Shown: in pieces, positions 46,201 through 56,010 of the stretch
How positions within the stretch are numbered: the first letter of the stretch is position 1
How the letters are laid out: the number at the start of each line of letters is the position of its first letter
DNA from: Hypoxylon rubiginosum
Taxonomy: Eukaryota; Ascomycota; Sordariomycetes; Xylariales; Hypoxylaceae
NCBI GenBank assembly: GCA_902806565.1
Contig: CADCXA010000039.1
Span: 310,001 to 374,000 of the forward strand
Length of the DNA stretch: 64,000 nucleotides
Direction: 5' to 3'
The notes under the pieces: generated by a model
The model's input: the letters and a program-made list of their open reading frames with translations, nothing else
Told to the model about the DNA's origin: nothing
The model's database searches: none
Made by a program: the position numbers and the translations under genes

Positions 46201-47621
46201 GATAACATTATGTCGCAGCAGCCTCGTCCGCAGCGGGCCAGCAGCGTGCCTCCACACAATGCTTTCGCCCTTTTCGGTCCTGGACACGGCCGCACGGCCG
46301 CTGAAATTCCGCACGATCTTCTTCACCGGAGCCGAATGGCCAGACCAGGTTGCACGTGGCATCATCCGCGTCTTTGCATGCGTGGTCGGGTCCAGGAAAT
46401 CTGCGACGCTGCTCTGGAATACCTCCACCTTGCCATCGAAATGATGAAATAGCATGTGCAGGTTGCCTGCGTTCTTATTGCAATAGCTTAGGATCTCAAC
46501 GTGGGGTTCGTCCGTAGAAGTACCAAGAAAGTCGAAGTCTCTCGACTTGACGTATGCGACATTGTCCACGTTCTTGACTCCCCTGGACTTGCTGCTTACA
46601 TTCTCCAAGGCCCAGGACGACATGCCTCCGCGCCCGTCAAAGATGACGCAGATCTCAGTATCCCTATTTGCGATAGACAGCAGGTACTGAAGGGCAACAT
46701 CCTCTTTCTCCTGATCATCTGCTCCTCTTTCTTGAACGGCCCTTTCCGTAGCGCTGGCGAGGTCCCGCTGGCCGAGAATGAAAGCCCATCTCAAATTTTG
46801 CCGGCCTGGCTCGTCCTCGTTCCGAAGCGCAGCCGCCAGGTCTACCTCCCCCCACAGACGCAGTGACTGGCAACCAGAACCGTCCGCGCCGGTCCACACG
46901 CGCACGATATTATCGACACAGAAGGTGTATAGGACATTTTCGATGGTTTGCTCGACATGGAAGGGTTGGCGCCACTGTATACTTGTGACGGCTCGGGGAT
47001 GTGGTAGATAGCCGAATTCGAAGTGCACCTCCTCGGAGCCGAAATTAAGCCTTCGCCACACCTTGACCAGACGATCGTGATGCCCAACAGATGCAATATA
47101 CGACGAGTCGTACGAGAGGTTCGCTGCCTTCGCGGGACTAGCCAATCCCTCCTGCCAATGACAAGAGGCTGGCGTCGAGGTCGTGTCGTAGAGCCAGAGA
47201 GAGCATCGTCCGACGAGAAGCTCTTCCGAGCTTCCCCAGGATAGGGTGGTGGTTGTCGGGCCGTGGTCGATCTCGAAGGAGGTCTGTAGAGCCCACTATC
47301 TTTCAATCAGCCATATATTCGCCCCAGAATATCCGGGCGGGCAACCTTAGGCGAGCCGCCGTCATCGCCGCGGCTCAGCGGCCGATATACTCTCACTGTG
47401 GCGTCGGCGCAGGCAGCTATCTTTCCGGACGACTCGTCAAAGGAGACAGCGTCCAGGTTTCGCTCGTCGTCATCGTATATGGTCTGGAGGATGGTCTCGG
47501 GATCGGAAAGGATGGCGAGGGCGTTGCCGGTGATATAGACGATGACACGCCTGCCATCCCAATAGCCGGTCGACACAGCTTGAAGGCGCGCTTCGGGTTG
47601 GCCTGGAAGGACTGCCTTCAT
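43270..47621 (-). CDS. RAV1: Rav1, WD40 subunit of the RAVE complex
   Basis: 1321 residues from seven exons: 47621-47346, 47295-45004, 44958-44521, 44446-44200, 44147-43897, 43825-43594, 43499-43270. All phases join. The N-terminal half is a double WD40 propeller (VGHHDRLVKVWRRLNF, ATWSGHSAPVKKIVRNFSG, SISVWDC, LTIWDIRG). The C-terminal half is the conserved Rav1 helical domain, with the near-invariant passages FMLFFRQHALRK, INWAYHSTSQDIL, NNFADAKWRTAALKNAYALL, YAAAFFLLADHLQDAVNVC and WLASWAFWMLKRRD. RAVE (Rav1, Rav2, Skp1) binds V1 and C subunits and reassembles the vacuolar H+-ATPase; animal counterparts are DMXL1/2. Length agrees with the yeast protein. Intron 1 has a GTTGCC donor and 50 bases; intron 6 carries a GAA/TTC microsatellite. 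Confidence 0.95.
43546..43576. repeat. GAA microsatellite in Rav1 intron 6
   Basis: About nine GAA triplets (TTC on the transcribed strand), forming the pyrimidine-rich part of the 94-base intron. Confidence 0.9.
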
Positions 47622-48335
47622 ACTATCGTCGTTCGTAGCCCGATAATGACATTTCTAGGAATTAGATATTGCAGTGGAATCTAAACGGGGAGCTTCGCGT
47701 CGCGCGAATCTACGATCCCGCATTCGGGTGTTTGCTGTTCGTCAGGAAATATGAGATTTGCGTCGCCCGTATAATGGTGACTATTTTGTTCGGTTTATCA
47801 GTTCGTATGCCCATCTATGTCAGCTATAGAAAAGAGAGAAGTTGAGAGAAGACCAAGGTGCAGGCATTTAGCTAAGGTAAGATCTATCGGGTGCTGTAAC
47901 ATGCTGCAACAGGCGTCGCGTTGGCTCTACGGCTGCGAAATGACGTGGGACGGGCCGCTGAATCCCTGCTCGTCTTAGAGAGCTCACTTACTACATACTG
48001 TAGGTACTACCTATATGTATGCATATATACCTATTTGTATGCATGCATACCTGCACATTACAGCACAATATTGCATAAGCTAGCAATTACAAGCAAGATA
48101 GCTACATGATGTAGGTATGTATAAGCCAAGTCATAGTCCCAATATCTCGGAAGGGCACCGTCGCAAAAAGACTTGGGGTTGGTAATTAAATAATATGCAA
48201 CTCTATCCTTTCTCCGATAGGGGTATCCCTTAAAACAAGCAGAATGACCACCGGGTATCTCTAATGCAAAACACACCTACCTCATACAAGATTCCTTCCC
48301 AACCCCCTAATCAGCGTCGTCATCAATGCTATCGA
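47622..48335. other. intergenic, Rav1 upstream / Sfi1 downstream
   Basis: Contains TATGCATA-type repeats near 48016-48052; no supported gene. Confidence 0.5.
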
Positions 48336-51094
48336 TCATTGAGCCCATGATACCCTGAGATTTCTCCCGGGCCGGCCAGTTCGACTACTTCTAGCCCCAA
48401 CAAGTGACCCTCTCATCGCCGTATCGCTAGCTCGCCAGTTTGCTCGACTAGGCACGGGGGCTAACGGCGTCGTTGTCTCCCTTCTCTCCAGTGCCCCTAG
48501 GAAGATACGCGGTCGTCCTGGCGTGGGCGTGTAAGCCTCCTCCTGCACGCGCTCGCTCTTGTTCTTCGCCGCCGCCTTCCAGTCCTTGAACAGCCCCCGC
48601 GCTTGGCTGAGCGATCCATGCTGCTGCGCATCTTCCACTACTTGTTCCACGCTTTTATAGCTTCCATCGGCGAGCTCAATAGGAACAAGCCTGTCTGCCG
48701 TTCGACCATACCAGCCTTCGAACCCCGTTCGCAATAACTTCCTCTCTTTCTTCTCCAGCGCGTTTGCTACCATGAGCGGCCGGTTCGGTATTTGGAGAGA
48801 ACCAAGGTTCCAGTTCTTGAGCACCCGCGGTAAGGCCTTCTCTTTCCAGTGTTCCTCGGCTTCAATACGCACGCCTTGGTGATAGGCTGACTGCTCCCTC
48901 CATCGTCTCAGAACTTTGCCCTTCACCGTCGCATCGCTCATCAGGGCCATTTCAATCCGCTCTTGCGCCCTCCCTCGCCACATATCGAGTGCTTCCACAC
49001 TTTGCCTCCACTCTCGATCTCTAATGACATCTTCTAGAATCGCATCCGTCATATCGTGCCATTCAAGGCTTGGTTGGAGTTTCGAGCGCCATTGGGCAAT
49101 GCACCGCTGCCCCATGCCCTTTTTCACGATACGACGAGTCCCCAAATAAGCCTCCTTCAGCTTCTGCTTGCGCTTCTGTTTAGCATGATCATGCCACGCT
49201 AACAAGGTACCTCGGGTCTTATAGTAATAGTCAGCTCGGTGTGCATAACTCGCGAGCGTTTGCTCCTCGCGCACAGCAATCTGCTGCGTCCTCCTCCAAA
49301 AAGGAAGCGACTTTGTAGCCTTGTAGTAGTATTCGGCCCGATTTGCATAAAGCTCGAGAACGCCTTGCTGTTGGGTAGCCTGCCCGTTCTCGGTCCGCCA
49401 TGCAGGTAACACCTTAGTGGTTTGATAATAAAAGTTAGCTCGTGTAGCATAATGCTGGAAGATTCGATCCTGCTCTCGAGCCTTTTCCCCACTCTCTTGT
49501 CTCCAAGTATCCAGAGCTTTGGCAGCTTTGTAGTAGTAATTAGCTCTGGCCGCATTGTACTGAAGACCTTCGCGTTGCTGAGAAGCTAGCTCGGTTCGGG
49601 AGCGCCATACAGAAACAGCATAGGCTATTCGTTTCTCTTGTTGGTCTGTTTCAAAATCTTTCACCTTGCGTACATTGTCTGCTGTGTGTTTCTCCCACGC
49701 CTCGTAGTAGCGCATGCGGAGAATGTGTCGTCGTGCAAGCAATGTAGTTTCGTCCATTTCGTCTTCTGGATTAACAAAAGCGTCGTTAGAAGGAAGGTTG
49801 TTGCATCCAGAAGCTTCAGGGGGGTTGCTCTCGCAGACGTCTTCGCCAACGTTAGATGGGTCAGCGCGGTTAATAGCAACGCCAGGCCCTACACTCCCAC
49901 TAATAGGAACAACCTTAGAGACCGACTCCAATCTAGCGAGCTCAGGGGTGGCTGAAGCATCGTGGGATGCCTCACGTAGCCCGTCCGTATGCGTACCAAC
50001 ACCTGGGCGGTTGTGAATGCCAAGGGCCTTGGATTTCAAGCTCAATTCATAAGCCTTCGCAGCCATTTGCGCCTTCTCCGACTCTTCCTCCAGGCGATTA
50101 GACCAGTTCACAAGAGCCCGCGATAGCATCAAGTTCTTATGTGCCTTTGCTGCGACACGCTCAAGGGGGTCCGACGACTCTTGGATCTTCCGCGCTTTAC
50201 GCCTTTGCTCCCTGGCACATTGCCGCCAGTGCCTAAGCACAATCTTCGCAGTATGGATTTCATAGGCCCGGACCGTAATTTCCTCGATACGCTTCGAGTA
50301 TATATTAGGAGGAATAGCATGCAACGGTATTCCCTCCATTTCAGCAGCAATAGCTCGCCAAGCTTGAAATTTTATTTCCATGTCCTCTTCCAGGTCAGCC
50401 TGCCGAGCAACATCGAACTGGTCGCATAGATTGCTAATGAAACTCGATCTTTTATGCCACTGCCGAAGAGTTGTGACGGAAGAAAACTTGCTGTGGTGCT
50501 TCTTCTGAAAGGCTACGGCGCTATTTTCCAGGTGTTGTTCAATCCTAGAAAGATCTACCAGATTGACCTCGCCAGACGCGCTGTGGCCGTCATCACAATC
50601 CGTTCGGGTAGTATAAGCGTTGCCGGTAATGACGCTATCGTGGACAGTTGGATCGACATGCCCACCGTTTACGACGACGGGTGTATCTTCGTACGAGTCC
50701 TTGGCGGTTATGAAACGATGATCTACAGCATCGCTGACAATGGATATCTCATCGGAGTCATCACGGGTAATATGGAGAGTAATACCCATTCGGGTCATGA
50801 GTATCTTGAACTTTCCTGTGAGCGAATTGGTGCTTCGTACACTTCCAATGAGGAAGACAAGCTTGCTAATATGTTGGTCATCGTCCGGGTCCATGCCATG
50901 TTCGGGAAGGATTTCATCATAAGCTTTGAACAAGGCAAGGGTAGGCAGTCGAGAAGATGGCGAGAGCTCGGATAGGATGGCTTCTGCCCGAGTCACAATC
51001 TGATACAGAAGCCCGATTTCTAGATAGGAAAGGGGTTAGAGCAGTTGAGATTCGAGTAGGAGGAGGCGAGCTTACGATCGTCCGAGTACTCCAT
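48336..51094 (-). CDS. SFI1: Sfi1, centrin-binding spindle pole body protein
   Basis: 900 residues from a 19-base first exon (51094-51076) and one long exon (51019-48336); the intron is 56 bases (GTAAGC ... CTCTAAC ... CTAG), phase 1. Splicing gives the N-terminus MEYSDDQIGLLYQIVTRAEAIL. The body has many Sfi1 repeats ending in a Leu-x2-Trp core (e.g. ALDTWRQE, VLPAWRTE, SLPFWRRT, VLRRWREQ, CIAQWRSK), the sites that bind centrin/Cdc31 along a continuous helix. Sfi1 forms the half-bridge filament and controls spindle-pole-body duplication. The C-terminus (TPTPGRPRIFLGAL ... RNLRVSWAQ) is unstructured, as in other Sfi1 proteins, with possible CDK sites. Residues ~460-600 have a tight tandem arrangement (see findings). 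An upstream ATG at 51186 is out of frame. Confidence 0.85.
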
Positions 51095-51723
51095 CGTGGT
51101 GCCATCGGGAATAGATTCGAGGGAGGAAAAATCTTCGGATAGCTCAGATGATGCAGATGACCGAAAGCTATGTAAGAGAGCCATAACAGACCAGCGCCAA
51201 AGCCAAGACGGTCTCGAGGCTATGCATGGTCTTGCTTGGGATCCTATTCGCGTTTAGGAGAAGGACGGGGAGGCGGGATGCAACAGCTAGTCGCAAGTTA
51301 GACCACAGCCGAAAAGCATAATTGCATGGCAGAAATGAGCAATTGGCTAGAATAGACTTTGTATTCTAGGTCGGGAGGAAAATGTGACGGTCTTGGAATT
51401 GTTAGCTACATGTAGCTAAAGGCCGGGAGAAAAGGACGTCGCGTCGCGTGTATAACGAGGAAGATGAAATTGAGGAATTGAGGAATTGAGGCTAGAGGTG
51501 GGGCTAAAGCTGAGCATTATGTATGTACTTTGTAGGTATGTATGTACTTTGTAGGTACTGATTTAATCGCATATCCCAAAAATAGCTGTATCCGAAAGAC
51601 TTATCTTGTTACATAAAGTACCTGCCTGTCACGATCTTAACCTTGAACACTTTACCAAAATCATCAGAACTTTTTCTCGTCGGGATAATCATTGAACGAA
51701 TTATTATTCGAGATAATACCATC
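51095..51723. promoter_or_regulatory. bidirectional promoter region, Sfi1 / CX9C gene
   Basis: Divergent 630-base space. It contains the start of a uORF (ATG at 51186) that overlaps the Sfi1 start, a twofold TATGTATGTACTTTGTAGG repeat at ~51519-51556, and a short GAGGAATT duplication near 51474-51490. No TATA box is obvious. Confidence 0.5.
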
Positions 51724-52035
51724 ATGCCACCACGTCAGCGGCCAATTCAGAAATTCGCTGCTGCCGTCTCACAATGCTCTGCTCAGGTTATATACCCCTT
51801 CGATACGTTCTTCTAAGCAGACTGCTAATAATTCCGGCTGTCTACAGGCAACTATATATGGGAAATGCATCGTAGCAGATTATAATTCCATTCATAAAGA
51901 CAAATGCGCCAATGAATTTCTCAAGTTAAAGGATTGCTTCCTAGTAAGTAAAGTTGCCACTGCTAAACGTTTAATTCAAGTCTCGAGATGAACTTATAGA
52001 ATGCAAAACAGAAGGCGTCGAAACAGACCCGATGA
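51724..52035 (+). CDS. twin CX9C mitochondrial protein, NDUFAF8-like
   Basis: 64 residues from exons 51724-51786, 51848-51943 and 52000-52035; introns of 61 and 56 bases (GTTATA with a TGCTAATAA branch site; GTAAGT). The product contains CSAQATIYGKC and CANEFLKLKDC, two exact CX9C motifs 12 residues apart, the helix-turn-helix fold imported into the mitochondrial intermembrane space by Mia40. The spacing and wording (Cys-x-Ala-x4-Tyr-Gly-x-Cys; Cys-x3-Phe-x2-Leu-x2-Cys-Phe) match animal NDUFAF8 (C17orf89), which works with NDUFAF5 in respiratory complex I assembly. The N-terminus MPPRQRPIQKF is basic. The complex I role is inferred from this likeness. No exon exceeds 96 bases, so the gene is easily missed. 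Confidence 0.82.
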
Positions 52036-52850
52036 TGTAATGGCATTTCTACCGACGACTTCCATGCGATAACTCCCATAATAGCGCGTGGCCCAAGAGT
52101 CTCACGATGTTTTAGACGTGAAATTGGCAGGCGTAAGAACGGGGGTTCGCTAAGTCGTTACGAAATATCCCTTAACTCTCTTATTGAATGCTCCTCTATA
52201 GCTTCGATGGTGAGACGCACCCAAGTTGTTGTTGTTGTTATAATGGCGACCACTCATTTATATAGCATGGTCTGCGCTGTCTTCAAGTTTGTTCTCACTC
52301 TGTGACCACGGTATGTTAGGATGTACCTAAGATGTAGTTCTCTTTACGCCATGTTTAAGGCCTTCCAATAATTGAATATTACGAGGTGCATGTACATGTA
52401 CATGTAGTAAGGAGGGAGATGCCTTATCTACAGCTAATGCGTCCCGCAAACGTGCCAGGAGGGGAAGGAGAGGAAGGAGAGGGAGGTTCTTACCTGCCTG
52501 ACCTGCTCAGCTGGGGGAGCTAGAGGATCCATGGATGTTGCCCCGTAAATAAACAATCCGATCCCCGGATTTTACAATAAACAGCAACGGAAGCGTGGCA
52601 CATGGCACCATCCAAATCGCACTACACAAAGAAAGACACAGTTTTAGGATAACAACAGCAGGAAATACATTATCCACAGAGTCCAAGAGTAGCAATGTCC
52701 CTGGTTGGGTAGAAATCCATACGCTCTTTGTCGGCGGTCGAGAACATCCATCGTACGCCTGCGACAAGACAATCCATTTACCGTCCATACCCGTCTCCGA
52801 TTTCCGAATGCTGTTGAGCTATCCAGGCAGCTAGTTAGCTAATCTCAGCC
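52036..52850. other. intergenic, hymA upstream region
   Basis: No supported gene; a GTTGTT run at 52229-52239 and a TGTACATGTACATG palindrome near 52391 are the only features. Confidence 0.5.
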
Positions 52851-54226
52851 ATGTCTTTTCTATTCTCGAGGGCCAGGACCAGAACCAACACGCTTGACCT
52901 TCCCAAGCAGGCCAGAGAGCATGTACTCAGACTCAACGGCGCAGGCGACCCTACCAAGGTAACTCGAGCCTCACTCCCCCGATTCCTCAGTGTCCTGTAT
53001 ATGCTGATTACGGTGCTCGCCCCCTCTCGTAGGCTGAAGAGCTGGCCAAGATCCTTAGCCAGATGAAGCTCATACTTCAAGGAACACCAGGTATTTTCCC
53101 CGGCTTGGCTTTCACCGAGTCTTCCTTTCTCTTTCCTGCGCGAACACGCATGCATGTGTTTGTTATTGGCGGCAGTGCTAAATCTACAATCGCAGAAGTA
53201 GAAAGCACTCCGGAGCAAGTGTACCAGCTAGTCACAGGCCTGATAGAAGAAGATCTTCTCCTCCTCCTTGCCCAGAACCTACATCGCCTCCCCTTCGAGT
53301 CCCGCAAGGACACCCAAGTCATCTTCTCATACGTCTTTCGTTTCCGCCCCCCGACAGCGTCGCCGAAGACCGACCCCGTCGCATTGAGCTACGTAGTCAA
53401 CAACAAGCCACAAGTCTTACTAGAACTATGTCGGGGCTACGATCACAAGGAGAGCGCCACGCCCGCCGGCACCGTGCTGCGCGAGGTTTTGAAGAGCGAG
53501 GCAGCCGCTGCCATCATACTATACGACGACGGCGAAGAGCCCGGGTCGAGTCTGAAAGGCGTGACAGCAATCGACCGGGAGCGGCCGCAGAGCGGCAACG
53601 GCGTGTTCTGGCGCTTTTTCGATTGGATTGACAAGAGCTCCTTTGAAGTCGCCGCCGACGCATTCACCACCTTCAGGGTACGTTCTATTCTATCATCCGA
53701 GCAACGCTTACGGAGCCATTGCCCCTGACGAGCCTGGTGCTAGGAACTCCTGACAAAACATAAAGAACTGGTACCGCGCTATCTCTCGATAAACTTCGAG
53801 CTCTTCTTCGACAAGTACAACCATGTCCTAGTGCAGTCCAACAGCTACGTGACGAAACGGCAGTCCATAAAGTTGCTCGGCGAGATATTACTCGACCGTT
53901 CAAACTATAATGTCATGACCGCCTACGTGGACCGTGGCGAGCACTTGAAGATTTGCATGAACCTCCTACGAAGCGACCGGAAGATGGTACAGTACGAGGG
54001 CTTCCACGTCTTCAAGGTCTTCGTGGCCAATCCCCACAAGTCCATTGCCGTACAGAAGATCCTGCTCATGAACCGAGAGAAGCTCCTAAACTTCTTGTCT
54101 CACTTCTTGGAGGACCGCACCGACGACGAGCAGTTTATCGACGAGCGAGAATTTCTCATAAAGCAGATCCGGAACATGCCGCCCAATCCCGTGCCGCCAA
54201 CTCGGCAACTGCCCCAGGCCGTCTAG
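52851..54226 (+). CDS. hymA: HymA/Hym1, Mo25-family scaffold
   Basis: 376 residues from exons 52851-52958, 53033-53090, 53196-53677 and 53744-54226; introns start GTAACT, GTATTT and GTACGT. It is a full-length Mo25-like armadillo/HEAT-type protein: MSFLFSRARTRT at the start, STPEQVYQLV, LPFESRKDTQVIFSYVFRF, SFEVAADAFTTFR-ELLTKHKELV, NSYVTKRQSIKLLGEILLDR and YEGFHVFKVFVANPHK, in family order. In fungi Mo25/Hym1 is a scaffold of the MOR/RAM kinase network (with Cot1/Orb6 and GCK kinases), needed for septation, polarity and, in Aspergillus, conidiophore development. The last ~15 residues are a Pro-rich tail. It runs convergently toward the SDR gene. Confidence 0.94.
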
Positions 54227-54771
54227 GTGAGGGACGGGAAGTCATCGAGACTCAATGGAAGGGGATAACTCTCTGCATTCAGTCGGAATAATCGCTGTTT
54301 AGCGAAATATTGAGAGCAAAAAGGTAGACGTTTGAAACAGCCATCACGGCAGACACAGTATTGCATGTTGCTAGGCGTTCAGGTTACGGTGGGAGACAAT
54401 AAGCTAGTCAGACAATGCTAAATACGTATCGTTTTTCTCCCCATACTTACTCATCTCTCATCATGTATTCAAGAAAGGCAATAATATATGTGTTTCCAAC
54501 AGTGTGAGACTAACCAAAGAGAAATCTATTCTTGTTCCAGTATGGTATACGATCAACAAGGCAGGCTAAACGGCGTGGCAAAGTCGCCTGCTAGACGAGT
54601 CGCCAGTCTCTAATAAAAGTTTATCACTATGTCACGGTTCATGTTGTGTAAGGACCAAATTATCCTACTGCGTACTCCCTGTTCCGTCGTAGGTTTTAGC
54701 TAGGGCTCGAGTCAGCCTACAACAAATATACAGGCTAAAATATACTCTGAAGCAGAGCTAGCTGAGCATCT
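54227..54771. other. convergent 3' ends, no supported gene
   Basis: 3'UTR-type sequence between hymA and the SDR gene. Confidence 0.5.
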
Positions 54772-55805
54772 TTACACATCCTTCGCCATCCACGCAGCGA
54801 ACTCGTCTTTGAACTCATCTCGCCAACGACTCAGGGGCGCTCGACCCTTCACAGCATCATCTACGCTCCATAGCATCCTCTTCTTATCCATCTCCTCGGT
54901 AACATCATTGTCGGGGCACAAAACCCAGAATTGGCCCTCCCTCACCCTTTCTTCCAAGTAATCTACGACCTCTGCAGGCGTCCAAGGCGAAGCGGGCTTT
55001 TCTCTCCCGGAGGTCGCGCCAGCTAGTGCCGTCCATGTCCAACCAGGCACCAATAGGTGGACAGTCACATTCTTCTCCTTGCGCAAGTCGAAACTCAGCT
55101 GCTCCGCGACGGATTTCACCGCGGCTTTGGAGGCATTATACGCTGGGTTGCCAGGCGGGTTCGTGATGCCTTGCTTGGAGCCTGTGATGACGATTGCTGC
55201 TCTGTAATCCGATAATGAGGACTTCTCCTGGATCAGAGGCAGCAACGTCGATATCCCGTTGACGACCCCAAAGAAATTGGTATCAACAACCTTTCGAAAC
55301 ACCGCCGGGTCGGCATCGGGGCCATTGAAAGATGTCCTAGGCCCGATTCCGGCGTTGAGCGACAAAAGGTTGATTCGGCCTATGAGAACCATTGTGAGCA
55401 ACAGCTCCGTCAACTAACCGCTATTTGGCATGTAAATCAGTTGAGGACCATGATGCTTACCCCCAAACTCCTGTATAACTTTAGACTTCAGATCAGACCA
55501 GTCCTCCAGCTTGCTCACATCCATTCGGAGAGTGCTGGTGCCATGTCCGAGGCTCTGTTTAGCGGCATCCAAATTCTCAGCATCCCAGTCGGCTATAAGG
55601 ACACGCACTAGAAAGGCGAAGGTTAACATAAAATCAATTATCTTGGTGTCTCATCAATTTCTTGCATATATAAAACTCCCTTCCGTGATAAAGATGGAGA
55701 AGGCTTACTGCCGTAACCAAGGCACTTTTGCGCAAGCGTAAAGCCGATCCCAGACGCACCACCAGTAATAACAGCGGTGTGAGATTTACGAAAAATAGCG
55801 GCCAT
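54772..55805 (-). CDS. short-chain dehydrogenase/reductase (SDR)
   Basis: 283 residues from exons 55805-55709, 55607-55461 and 55379-54772; both introns start GTAAGC. Classical SDR motifs are complete: the cofactor-binding TGGASGIG near the N-terminus (VITGGASGIGFTLA), an acidic residue after the second strand (LIADWDAENL), suggesting NAD(H) preference, DVSKLEDW, LSLNAGIG, the catalytic Ser in VITGSKQG, and Tyr-x3-Lys in AYNASKAAVK. The C-terminus (WTWTALAG..., DEFAAWMAKDV) is as in fungal SDRs of unknown substrate. There is no targeting signal. The start codon lies only ~50-100 bases from the edge of the AT-rich block, so its promoter must be in that boundary zone or in AT-rich sequence. Confidence 0.9.
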
Positions 55806-55849
55806 TGCCCGAGTTTACAAGGGTTATTATGTCGTGTTTTTTTTCTATG

Positions 55850-56010
55850 GGAGCCCGCCGCCTAAATAGGAAAATAAAACCTTAACCATATACTGGCCTA
55901 TGCGCACTTTATAAAAAGAAAATAAAAGCTAATTAAAAAGAAAATAAAGGGGTAAAAAGGGGTGGGGGGTTTAAAAAAAGAGGGGGGGGGCCTTAAAACC
56001 TTTTCTTTTT
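55850..56010. other. boundary of AT-rich block with G runs
   Basis: Composition switches from normal to AT-rich within ~100 bases. The transition contains A-rich sequence and several G homopolymers on the plus strand (55949-55993), then almost all G and C vanish. Confidence 0.8.
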
